A stretch of DNA of 64,000 nucleotides. It comes from Pogona vitticeps (taxonomy: Eukaryota; Chordata; Lepidosauria; Squamata; Agamidae). Position 1 is the first letter of the stretch; every line of letters starts with the position of its first letter. Of the stretch, positions 54,890 through 64,000 are shown one piece after another. A program made the translations under genes and the position numbers. The notes under the pieces were generated by a model that was given only the letters and a program-made list of their open reading frames with translations, was not told the origin of the DNA and did no database searches. The stretch is from contig NC_135787.1 of NCBI RefSeq assembly GCF_051106095.1, positions 171,391,001 to 171,455,000 of the forward strand, written 5' to 3'.

Positions 54890-56330
54890 CCTCCAACATT
54901 CTCACAACACTCAAGGCAGGCCATTGGGTTTGAAGAACTTTGAATACTTTGCTGCTTCATAGCTGATCAGGCTGTGCACATAAGTAGAGATTAAACCAGT
55001 CTTTAAAATATGGTAGTATTTGGCACCTAGATTAAACCAGTCTTTAAAATACGGTAGTATTTGGCACCTAACAGAAGTATAAACGATCAGAGAGGAATAA
55101 AATGATAATAAAATAATAAAATAAGCACTATCTAATAAGTACCGAGTTAAGGGATTAACTTGAACAGCTTGTGAAGCAGGCAATGAGGTCTGTTCATTCC
55201 ATGGCTCATTTCATGAGGATATATAATAGTCTGTGCCAGCTAGTAGAAATAAAACTGCACATGAAGGGGAATTGTTCTTGATCCCGGTCATTAATGGTTT
55301 AAGATATTGATCCCACAAATCTGCATACAGAGGCCATTCTGTTAGAAAATGTATCATGTCATCCATTCTAGAGCATCCCGCTGGGCAATGTCTGCCTGTA
55401 TCATGTACGTTTGTATAATGTCCCAGAATCTCTTTTAATTGTAACAAATTCAATCTGCATTAAGTTAACAGTTATCTCAGCTTGCGTGAGCTAATAAGGG
55501 ACAAATATGGAGAGACATTTCCAAAAGGCCAGGAGAAGCCTTTGTATATTGTATTGAAGTGGCAACTAACTACACATGCCATGATAGTCTGGACATCAGT
55601 ATCATATCATCTTTAATAATATCTTCTCGGGCTGCCTCATATCCCCTCCTATGGATGTAGACTGGGGAATAATCCAGCTTCAATATACTGTAATTGTGGA
55701 TATTCTAGCTGCCCAAGAGTCTCTTCTCATTTTTTACTAGGCCAATGAGACCAGCAGTGAGGCCATATGGTACACTAGCTTGAGCCAAAACAGCACAACT
55801 GCTTTCTTAGCAAGAATGCCCACAGAGTAGCATGATGTCTCAGAGAGGAAGTAGATCTTGGTACCCCTAGTGCTGTGGTTAAAAATTTATGTTGGACAGA
55901 TTCCAATTTTGTAATATTGGAAAAAGCCCACACTTGGGCTCCATAAAGAATCTGAGGAAGCAGTTTCTTTTTACACAATTGTAGTAGTGGCAACATCATT
56001 CTTTCACCTGGTTTAGAAGAGAAACAATAAATAGCATTAGCAGATACCTCAACTAACAGAGTTATAGATTCTAAGTGAACTGACAATGTTCCTGAACATT
56101 TAAATGTTGTTCCAAGGTATTTATATGACTTGGTTTGTTTGAGCAATTTCTTGTTCAGTTGCCATCAGTATTTCTGTTCTCTTTTTCCCAAAATTTTGGT
56201 TTTTGTGTCATTTACCTTGAGATGTTCCTTGGTGCAACAAGCACCGAAAGCCTTTAATGGTCTTTGCAGCCCTACCTGATACAGTTTAGGCTATTTGGTC
56301 AGTTGCCCATAGTTCTCCTCAACAGAATGA
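54890..56330 (-). mobile_element. Non-LTR retrotransposon C-terminal fragment, clade not assigned
   Basis: Minus-strand frames read KSYKYLGTTFKCSGTLSVHL then FSSKPGERMMLPLLQLCKKK LLPQILYGAQVWAF (split) and, nearer the 3' end, TGRHCPAGCSRMDDMIHFLT. 'YLGxTF…LPLL…LLYGAEVW…KFL…LGVP' is the region after the polymerase in several LINE clades, and 'CPxGC…D…HFLxECP' is its zinc-knuckle-like terminus, here partly kept. The element is decayed. A 41-bp tandem duplication lies at 54988-55069. Confidence 0.65.
54988..55069. repeat. 41-bp tandem duplication
   Basis: Units 54988-55028 and 55029-55069 (start AGATTAAACCAGTCTTTAAA) differ at one base, so the duplication is recent. Confidence 0.92.
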
Positions 56331-56565
56331 GGAGGAGTGTTCTCAAACACAGCAGACCTGACCTTGCATAGTATTTACTTTTACATCCATCTCTCCTCCA
56401 ACAAACTCCTCCAGTATATAACTCAACTTCTCCACTTTATTCTCTCAACAGCCTGTGAGGTAAGGTGCACCGAGAGACTGTGTCTAGCCAAAGGTCCCCC
56501 CAATGAATTTCAGTTCATTCAAGTCCTCTCAATGAGAAACTTAACTTGGATCTCCCAAGTATCGA

Positions 56566-56989
56566 AGTGTATCTACATAGTTATAGCAGTTTGATTCCTG
56601 CTTTAACTGCCAGGGCTGTAGGATCATGGGATTTGTAGTTCGGTGTGGTACTTAGAATGCTCTAGACTAGCCATTCTCAACAGGGGCCACATGGCCCCCT
56701 GGGGGGGGATGGCTAGCACATTTGAAGAGGGCCACAGACTTGAAATTATTTTTCACATGCCACCTTGTAAGGTTCGTATACAATCCTGACCCGGCCTATA
56801 TTTCATTCATATTCTGTTCATGGGCATGGACCAAAAAAGGTTGAGAATGGCTGCTCTAGACAGCTCCCCTGAACTACAGCAGAGAATCCTATGTACCTCT
56901 CCAAACTACAAATCCCAGGATTCCATAGGATGGAGCCCTGACAGTTAAAGCTAGAATCAAACTGCAGTTATTGAGTAGTGTAGATATAC
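56566..56989. mobile_element. Palindromic DNA transposon (MITE) with a nested hAT element
   Basis: Left arm GTGTATCTACATAGTTATAG then CAGTTTGATTCCTGCTTTAA CTGCCAGGGCT (split); right arm reversed GTATATCTACACTACTCAAT then AACTGCAGTTTGATTCTAGC TTTAACTGTCAGGGCT (split). Arms pair over about 80-100 bp. It is a family widespread in sauropsids (from memory). The target duplication is not resolved. A second element is inserted at 56668-56853. Confidence 0.75.
56668..56853. mobile_element. hAT MITE nested in the palindromic element
   Basis: 186 bp between exact duplications CTCTAGAC (56660-56667 and 56854-56861). Ends TAGCCATTCTCAAC and, reversed, CAGCCATTCTCAACC. The target contains TCTAGA, the known preferred site of the Charlie-type hAT group (from memory). 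Confidence 0.85.
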
Positions 56990-57329
56990 ATCCAGCTCAG
57001 CATTTTTTGTGAGAGGAGCATGTGATTGGGATAGGGGTTCTCCTGTCCCCATCTAATGTGAGACAATTAAGCCTGGAGTCTAAAATAAGCCATATTGCAC
57101 CAGTGAGACAAAGTGAACATGAACTGAACTATTGAGCAGGAAAGCATCACCTACATGCTCTCCTCCCCTGCCAAAATACTGCCAGGTATCTCTCGCGCAA
57201 TAGTGCTAAATATCTAATAGTAATTTAAATCTGTCACAGAATGGATTTAATTCTTAAAACACGTGCATTTCCCCCAAAATAAGGGGGAAGAGAGTATTTT
57301 AGAAGGAAACCAACAGCATTTTGAAGCTC

Positions 57330-58000
57330 ATTTTTGTCTATCTATTTGGTTCTTCATTTTTTTTTTTTTTTGAAGTTTCTCTCCTTTACTCCAACCGAGT
57401 CTAAGAAACCCTTGTGGCTCCAGTTCCCCTTTTCTCTCCAAGCACATGGTTTATTCAAAGAAAACTCTCCGAAAGCAGGATACAGTCTGAAAAGGGAACA
57501 CGCAGATTTAAGAAAGCACTATTCTTCGCAGGAGTCACTTTGCCTACTGCAAAATTTTGCCAATGAAAAGATTTTTGAGGTAAAGCGCAATTAAGGTTGG
57601 CCTCTTTTGCTTAAATTAAAATAGGAGTGTAATGAAGAAACTGACTCCTTCCTCTAATTTTACAAGTTCAATGGTAATCTAACCATGCCATTCATTTACA
57701 GAAACCATTAATTTTACTGTGTGCTTGAAAGTGGAAGGGCTTTATTTCTCTCGCCCCCCCCTTTCTCTTTTTTGCTCTTTGTCTGTGCACCTGTTTGTAC
57801 CACTTTAGCACCGCATTTAAAAAAAAACTTTGGGTAATCCTCTGGCACTGACCCTGGTGTGATAATACTTCTCTTATTCAGCAGTATAATTACAAAGGAC
57901 AACACAAATAAAACCCATCTTTCACTACTATTTTTCACAGCCGACAGGAGGACGGCTTTGCCAATTTTCAAGGTGAATGGGTTCCCCAAACGTCTTGTGT
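57330..58000. promoter_or_regulatory. Candidate distal enhancer block
   Basis: Non-repetitive with motif-dense stretches: AAAGCGCAATTAAGGTTGGC, TGCTTAAATTAAAATAGG, GGTAATCTAACCATGCCATT, AACCATTAATTTTACTGTG, GTGATAATACTTCTCTTATT and GCAGTATAATTACAAAGGAC. About 36.5 kb past the ASCL1 poly(A) site. Conservation is not testable here. Confidence 0.35.
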
Positions 58001-58079
58001 ATAAGTTAAACTCATCAAACAGAGGAGAAGTCTACCAGTGTCACAAACATGAAGGATATTTGGCTTTTGAGTCATCAAC

Positions 58080-58225
58080 TGCTGGATAGCTCAGTGATTT
58101 AGGTATCTGGCTATGGAGGCAAAAGTTGGGAGTTTGAATCCCCACTGTGCGCTCCTGACAGGGGCTGGACTTGATGATCTATTGGGTCCCTTCCAGCTCT
58201 GCAATTCTAGGATTATAAAATAAAC
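58080..58225 (+). mobile_element. tRNA-headed SINE with CR1-type tail
   Basis: Head GCTGGATAGCTCAGTGATTT AGG (split) with B box GTTGGGAGTTTGAATCCCC is the same head class as at 26622 and 38487, but the tail is GGACTTGATGATCTATTGGG TCCCTTCCAGCTCTGCAATT CTAGGAT (split), the CR1 3' end. No target duplication identified. Confidence 0.75.
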
Positions 58226-58889
58226 CTTTCACACCATTCAGTGCTTTGTGTCTGAATACCCTTGTTTGTGAGTAAATTCCTCTGAATTCAAAAGCACTAA
58301 GGCCCAATGGTCTTTGGGTTAGATACCATGTGGTGTACAATGCACATCCATGGGGTCATATCATCCAGTGTAGAGTGTTTCCCTATTACTCTGTGTACAA
58401 GTAGTAGTGACAACCACGAAAAGCTTTGTAGAACATTATAGATAAGCATCTTATTATATGACCCCTAAGCTTTTTTGAACTGTATACTACCCCCACAAGG
58501 AATGTGGCAGTAAAACTCAACCATTTCAAATATTTTACTCATAATGACACATATATGGGGCACTGGATGCCTGAACAAGAAGTAGGTGAACACTAGAGAT
58601 GGGCATGAACCATTGAACCTGTGGTTCATGCTGATTTGTTTTGGCCTAAAAACCCCAGTGGGCACCCACTCAGCCCCAGCCCCACCTACTCTGGTGGGCA
58701 CTCACCCAGAGGCAATGCCCAGAGGAAGTGGGGCAGGGAAGCCAGGGCACTGCCTCTGAGTGTGTGCCTGCATAGAGTCAAGAAGTAAGGCTAGACCTGG
58801 GTAAGAGATCACCAGAAAGGTTTTGAGAGAATCCTGCCTGAACCCGCAGATACCTGCTGCTACTTTGATGATACCAGGCTAGATAGCTG
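58226..58889. other. No gene found
   Basis: Unassigned. Confidence 0.4.
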
Positions 58890-59155
58890 TTAAGGAGCCT
58901 CGAGCCTCGCAGTGGTCAAACTGCAGTACTGCAGCTAAGACGGCTCACAACCTGAGTTTGATCCCAAGGGGCTCAGGTAGCTGGCTGACGGTTGACTCAG
59001 CCTTCCACTCTTCTGAGGTTGGCAAATTGAATACCAAGCTCATGGGAAGTGGAGGGGGCAATGTGTAGTCTGCATAATTAAATTGTAAATCCACCAGAGA
59101 GAGCTTTAAGCATGATGGGGTGGTATATAAGCAGCATGCCTTGCTTTTTGCTTTG
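58890..59155 (+). mobile_element. SINE with L2-like tail
   Basis: tRNA-like head GCCTCGCAGTGGTCAAACTG with B box CCTGAGTTTGATCCCAAGGG; body GGTTGACTCAGCCTTCCACT; tail TAAATTGTAAATCCACCAGA GAGAGCTTTAAGCATGATGG GGTGGTATATAAGCAGC (split), similar to the 3' end of L2-like LINEs. The copy at 63512-63722 is the same family. Confidence 0.75.
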
Positions 59156-59448
59156 GACACTTCCTCATCCATTTCAGATTCATAGAGGACTTCATATATT
59201 AAAGCCTCAGGTGCACATTTTCTTAGTTTGTGCTACCTAAGCTTTGCTGCCTAAGCATAACACCAATATAAGACTGTCACCTTGTAACAAACATTGCAGT
59301 ATCATCTACTACCAGGCATCCAAGTACTGCAGATACTCCTACAACTGCAGTTCTGCCTCCATCTGCAGTCCTGTGACCACTTTCCTAAGAACAAGTCTTG
59401 CAAGTCTATGATGTCAGAGAGATTGACATTTGCCTAAATAATATTTCA

Positions 59449-61165
59449 TTTATTTATTTATTTATTCAATTTATATCCCGCCCATATTTTACCACTCTGG
59501 GTGGCTTACAGAATATCAAAACAATTAAAAAACATAAAAACATTAGCATACAACAATAACAAATAGTGCAGGAATACATAAATAATAAATAGCAAAGCAA
59601 AAGAAATCAGTAGTTGACAGGAGGGAAGGCCTGGATGTACATCCATGTTTTCAGCTGGCATTTGAAAGTACCCAGCGTAGGGGCCTCGTGAATCTCCGGA
59701 GGAAGGTTGTTCCAAAGGCGAGGAGCCACCGCCAAGAAGGCCCGGCTTCGAGTCTTTTCCCTCCGGGCCTCCCTCGGCGTCAGGCTCCTCAGCCTCACCT
59801 CCTGACTCGTGCGAGTGATCCGAGTAGATCTTGATGGGAGCAGGCGCTGCGCCAAGTATCGAGGTCCTAAACTGTTTAGGGCCTTATAGGTAAGCATTAG
59901 AAATTTGAATTCAATGTGGAAACGGATGGGCAGCCAGTGCAGCTTGGCCAGAAAAGGAGAAATATGTTGATGTTTTCTCACTCCAGTAAGGAGTCTGGCT
60001 GCTGCATTCTGCACCACCTGAAGTTTCCACAACAGCCTCAAAGGCAGCCCCACGTAGAGTACTGTACGTTACAGTGGTCTAATCTTGAGATTACGAGCGC
60101 ATGTACCAAGGTAGTGAGCGCCCCCATGTCAAGGTAGGGTCGCAGCCGGGCAATCTGCCAAAGGTGGAAAAAGGTGCGAACTACCGACGCTACCTGGGTT
60201 TCCATGGTGAGCGTCGGGTCCAGGTGTACCCCCAGGCTGTGAACCCCACTATTAGCAGCCAGGTTCACACCCCCCCAAATGTGAAAGAGCCACCCAGGCC
60301 ACCAACCCCAAGGGCGTCCACCCTCACAACTTCCATCTTGTCCGGGTTCAGCCTCAGCCCATTTTCCTGCATCCACTGCAGTACGGCCCCCAGACAGCAC
60401 TGGAGGGACAGGACGGCATCACCTGCAGTTGGTGAAAAGGAGATGTAGAGCTGGGTGTCATCAGCATACTGATGACACGAGGCTCCACACCCCCTGATGA
60501 CCCCACCCAGTGGTCTCATATAGATGTTAAACAGCATTGGGGAGATAATCGACCCATGTGGGACCCTACAATTGAGATTCCACGGGGCTGAGACATTCTC
60601 CCCAAGCTGTACTCTCTAGGGTCGGTCCTCCAGGAAGGAACAGAGCCAGGCTAACGCCTAGCCACCTATTCCCAACTCGGAGAGCCTCCCCAGGAGGATA
60701 CCGTGGTCGACGGTATCAAAGGCTGCCGAGATGTCGAGGAGAAACAACAGAGACACTTTGCCCCTGTCAGCCTCCCTCAACGTTGGTACAGGGTGACCAA
60801 TGCCGCCTCTGTACCGTGGCACGGCCTGAAGCCCGACTGGAATGGATCCAGGGCATCTGTCTCATCCAAGTGGGCCTGAAGCTGATCAGCCACCACCCTC
60901 TCCACCACTTTGCTCATGAAAGGAACATTGGCGACGGGCCTGTAATTGCCAATCTCGTCCGCCGCCATATTAAGTTTCTTTCTAATGGGCCTAATGAGTG
61001 TCTCCTTGAGGGCAGATGGAAACCTGCCCTGAAGGAAAGACCCATTTATTATTGTTGTGGCCCATTCTGTTGTTTTCGGCCTGGCTGCTTTGATTAGCCA
61101 GGCTGGGCAAGGGTCAATGGAGGAGGTGGTGGCTCGACAGCGATCAAGCACCCAAACAGTCACCA
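59449..61165 (-). mobile_element. L2-like LINE, 5'-truncated, reverse transcriptase recognisable
   Basis: Minus strand, from 61165: DPCPAWLIKAARPKTTEW, then IRPIRKKLNMAADEIGNYRP VANVPFMSKVVERVVADQLQ (split) and [20 protein letters not shown]; motif [14 protein letters not shown] (about 60693-60745); motif C QYADDTQLY (about 60455-60475); GLRLNPDKMEV; C terminus RLLTGVRKHQHISPFLAKLH WLPI (split) and FLAVAPRLWNNLPPEIHEAP. Both catalytic aspartate motifs are present, but the frame is broken into at least four parts. The 3' UTR ends with the reversed form of GGCGGGATATAAATTGAATA and (AAAT)n at 59449. The endonuclease part is missing. Confidence 0.88.
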
Positions 61166-61530
61166 ACTTATGGTGACCCTTTGGTTTAATGACATTCAAA
61201 AGGTACTAACATTTACAGCTCTGCCAGGTCTTGCATCCTTACAACTCAAGGCCACGGTTTCCTTTATTGCATCAAGCCACTTCACTGTTCATCTTTCCCT
61301 CTTCCTACCACCTTCATTTCTCTTAGCATTACTGTACTGTCTTCTCCCGTGAATCCTTTCTTCACACCAAAGTACAATAAACTCAGTTTTATCAGTTTAG
61401 CATCAGCCTTGATATGATTTAGAACCTCCTGACACATCTTTCTGGTGGCCCACAGTCCCCTTAAAGTGTCCCTCAACACCATATTCTGAGTTGATTTTTT
61501 TTTCCTTGTCAGCTTTCTTCATTTTCCAAC
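61166..61530 (-). mobile_element. RTE-like LINE 3' fragment
   Basis: Minus strand: GTTGAGGGACACTTTAAGGG then KLIKLSLLYFGVKKGFTGED STVMLREMKVVGRGKDEQ (split), aligning with BovB LKLRLQYFGHLMRRKDSLEK … MLGKCEGKRR; ends GGTCACCATAAGTTGGTGAC. Same old RTE lineage as 41935-42440. It abuts the 5' end of the L2-like LINE. Confidence 0.65.
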
Positions 61531-63449
61531 TTTCTCATCTGTAGGAACACCCCAGTTTAAACGTTATGGACCTGCATCTGCTTCACCAAATACATATTGC
61601 ACACAGGCATCAAGTTAGAGGAATTGTAAGCTGTGACATTATCTAGCACTGCAATGCAAACAGTAATCCTCCTGACAGGTTTTTATGATGCTTTTATGAT
61701 TCTGCAGTTTTTACTTTATCGTGTTTACGTTTGAAATTTTGTCTGTACATTTTGTAAACTGCCCTCATAATGTCATTGAAGGGCATTGTAAAAACACTTA
61801 GCAAGCAAGCTGTGCAAAGTGCAGGAAGCAACCAATTCAATATAATTCCTCACAGAGTAGTTTGGTTTGGTTTTGTATTTTGTATCCAACTAGCTCTATT
61901 GCTCCCAGTAGCTACCCCTCCTGCCAATCCTATGCATATGTATCTGCCCAATGAAGATAACAATTTGTGCAACTAAGGCAACGGATTTTTACCCATAAAT
62001 GTTGAAGCCATAGTAAATCTGTTAGCTTCGTAGGCGCAGCAAGACTCTTTGTTTTCACTGTCTGACTCTCATTTTGAAATAAACTCCACTGAATTATGGT
62101 TCTTCTGAAGAAAGAAGCAAAGCTATGAGCTTGAAGGCTCACTATTGTCTTGGCAAATGTGCTAAGATTTCTGCATGGCAGACAGAAATTCAACAGGTGC
62201 TGTATCTTCCTGTTGGGAAAAATCTTGATTTTTGCAGTTCTGCAGGCCAGAGAACTGAATCTGTTGCAATTATCTCTCCTACCTGGAGGTTTTTCCTACC
62301 CCCACCCCACATGCAGTGTGCAATAGCCTCAGTAAGAACTGGAGCTTTCAACGTTTCATATCCACCAAGTGCATATAGGGACAAAGGAGAATTTCACAAT
62401 GTCTCTCTATACATACAGCTTTTCACTGGGGAAAAAGGAGAGTTTATTGCAATGGGCAGGCAAGCCTTCAAAGATCCACTTCAATTAGGATAATTATTTA
62501 AAAGTTTGGCATCTTATCAGAACCTCTGTAGGGGAGAAACCTCACTAGAGCAGCCTTTCTTATACTAAGAGAGCTATTATGGCCTGCTTTATGGCCAGCT
62601 GGCAGGGCTGTAAATAATAAGAATAGCTCCTTCAGAGGTTATTTCACTTCTTCTAGCTCTGGATTCAGTTGAAACCAGGATGTGGGTCAAATGATCACAA
62701 ACATGGATGATCATAAACATTAAGGAAGGAACAAATGCAATAATGTGATAATGCTAAGCCGATTTTTTTTCTTTAAAGATGTGAGGTGAGAGAAACTTTT
62801 AGGACATGGGTAACCCTGTGCAAACTTATTTTGAGGAGTGAAACCTCATAAGGTTGAAAAGTACAATTCAGATTTTGTTTAGGTGTGGTGGGGAAATAAG
62901 TATCCGTCCATTCCCAATCCTTTTCTGAACTGTCTCCTTCACAAAAGAAGGGGATCTGATCCACACTCTACAGGAATACATGCATGAATCAGGGAATCTT
63001 TCTTAAAAAGAACAGGATCATACAGAGAAGCCCTATTTAGGCATTCAAAAATAATTACTTTTGAGTAGGAAGAGAAATTCTAATGCCATCCCTTCTCGTC
63101 ACTGTTTCCAGGTGAAGCAGGAAATACTGAAAAGGCATTCTACTATAATATGAACTTCTCCACACAGTCTGACAGTCTGATTTGTCAACATTCCCAATGG
63201 TGTGGGAAGGCTCCACATACAGCAAAAGCTTTTCTGTTCTTCGTGTGGAGGTAGTGATAGAGAGGGGCAGGGCTAGAACTGTACCCCTGCTCACACTTTC
63301 ACATTAAGATTTTTTAAAATACTGTACCTACTTGGAGGTAGAGATAACATATGGGATCTACTCCATCTCATGAAGGGGAAAGTTAAGTGTTGCACATAGA
63401 ACTGCATTTGAAAATAGAAGGCACAGGAATGTAACCCAGGAATATGAGA
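61531..63449. other. No gene found; unassigned
   Basis: AT-rich. The part near 62025-62140 (GAAGAAAGAAGCAAAGCTAT) may be an old dispersed repeat. No credible reading frame. Confidence 0.45.
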
Positions 63450-63790
63450 TGCTGCGTTATCCTGAGCCAGACCATTGGTGTATCTAAAAGTGTGCTGCAT
63501 ATTTACAGTAGCATCTCATACCACTTAAAGCACTCTCAGTGTGGTTTGCAGTTTTAATTATCCACGCTACACTTTGCCCCTCCACCAGCAAGCTGGATTT
63601 ATTGACCTCAGAAGGATTGAAGAATGTGTCAACCCTGAGCCCACTACTCGAGCCTGTTGGGATTGAACTCAGGCCATGAGCAGTCTTAACTGCAGTTCAA
63701 TCACTTTACCATGAGGGCTGGTATCACCAGATCTGACTGGCAGCAGCTCTCCAGGGGTTCACAAAGGATTCTTTCTGAACATCTGTGGTG
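63450..63790 (+). repeat. Old dispersed repeat split by a SINE
   Basis: Left part CCTGAGCCAGACCATTGGTG TATCTAAAA (split) and right part ATCTGACTGGCAGCAGCTCT CCAGGGGTTC (split, from about 63729) are consecutive pieces of a widespread amniote repeat (from memory). The SINE at 63512-63722 lies between them. Confidence 0.5.
63512..63722 (-). mobile_element. SINE with L2-like tail, reverse orientation, nested
   Basis: Minus strand: CAGCCCTCATGGTAAAGTGA TTGAACTGCAG (split), B box CCTGAGTTCAATCCCAACAG, GGTTGACACATTCTTCAATC, tail CTGCAAACCACACTGAGAGT GCTTTAAGTGG (split). Same family as 58890-59155. Confidence 0.7.
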
Positions 63791-63880
63791 GTCTTTTACC
63801 CAGGTGCTACAAAGCTTATGGAATCAGACGAAATTGATATGTACAGGAGAATAAGTCAATTTTCTTGACAAACTGACCTT

Positions 63881-63895
63881 CTGCCATCCAGTGGA
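63881..63895 (-). promoter_or_regulatory. Weak CTCF-like motif
   Basis: Minus strand CCACTGGATGGCAGA fits CCASYAGRKGGCRS with one mismatch (A to G at position 6). Expected about once per window by chance, so weak alone. Confidence 0.2.
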
Positions 63896-64000
63896 ATTTA
63901 CCATGTAATCTGACATCATTACATGTCCATTTCCACCACCATCTTATTCCTTACTCTTGTTCTATATCATTAGCAGCTACTACTACATGGTCCAGGGAAG

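Overview
The window looks like nuclear DNA of a squamate reptile (lizard or snake). It carries several RTE-BovB LINE copies, short elements whose 3' ends match BovB (the squamate 'Sauria SINE' pattern), CR1 and L2-like LINEs, hAT and Tc1/mariner-type miniature elements, and many tetranucleotide microsatellites. The species cannot be named from sequence alone.

The only host protein-coding gene I can support is ASCL1 (achaete-scute homolog 1, a proneural bHLH transcription factor) on the + strand. A TATA motif at 16735, an AUG-free GC-rich leader and an uninterrupted coding exon (17048-17788, 246 aa) are followed by an intron in the 3' UTR (17829-19594). A long second exon, entirely 3' UTR, ends at a poly(A) signal at 20954. 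The bHLH and C-terminal regions match mammalian ASCL1 almost residue for residue. The N-terminal third differs: proline tracts stand where human has glutamines, and there are two extra Ser-Pro sites. A mariner/pogo-type element sits in the intron and two short palindromic repeats lie in the 3' UTR exon.

Upstream (1-15.7 kb) there are dispersed repeats and non-repetitive blocks that look like regulatory DNA, notably 8.78-9.96 kb (about 7-8 kb 5' of the gene, where the mouse gene is known to have a CNS enhancer) and 13.79-13.97 kb. Downstream (21-64 kb) is a gene desert. Candidate enhancer-like blocks lie near 22.0-22.9, 37.0-37.9, 39.9-40.1, 43.0, 51.6-51.9 and 57.3-58.0 kb, separated by transposons. 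A large gene-poor flank fits a developmental regulator.

Most notable non-gene structures: (1) a 1353-bp hAT-type element (23581-24933) with exact 14-bp terminal repeats and an exact 8-bp target duplication, filled with CpG-island-like DNA; (2) a 46-bp near-perfect inverted repeat flanking a composite microsatellite (36275-36522); (3) an orphan CpG island at 29.93-30.27 kb; (4) four LINE types alongside SINEs that appear to share their tails, with one tRNA-like head joined to two different tails; (5) several insertions with target-site duplications that can be read base by base.
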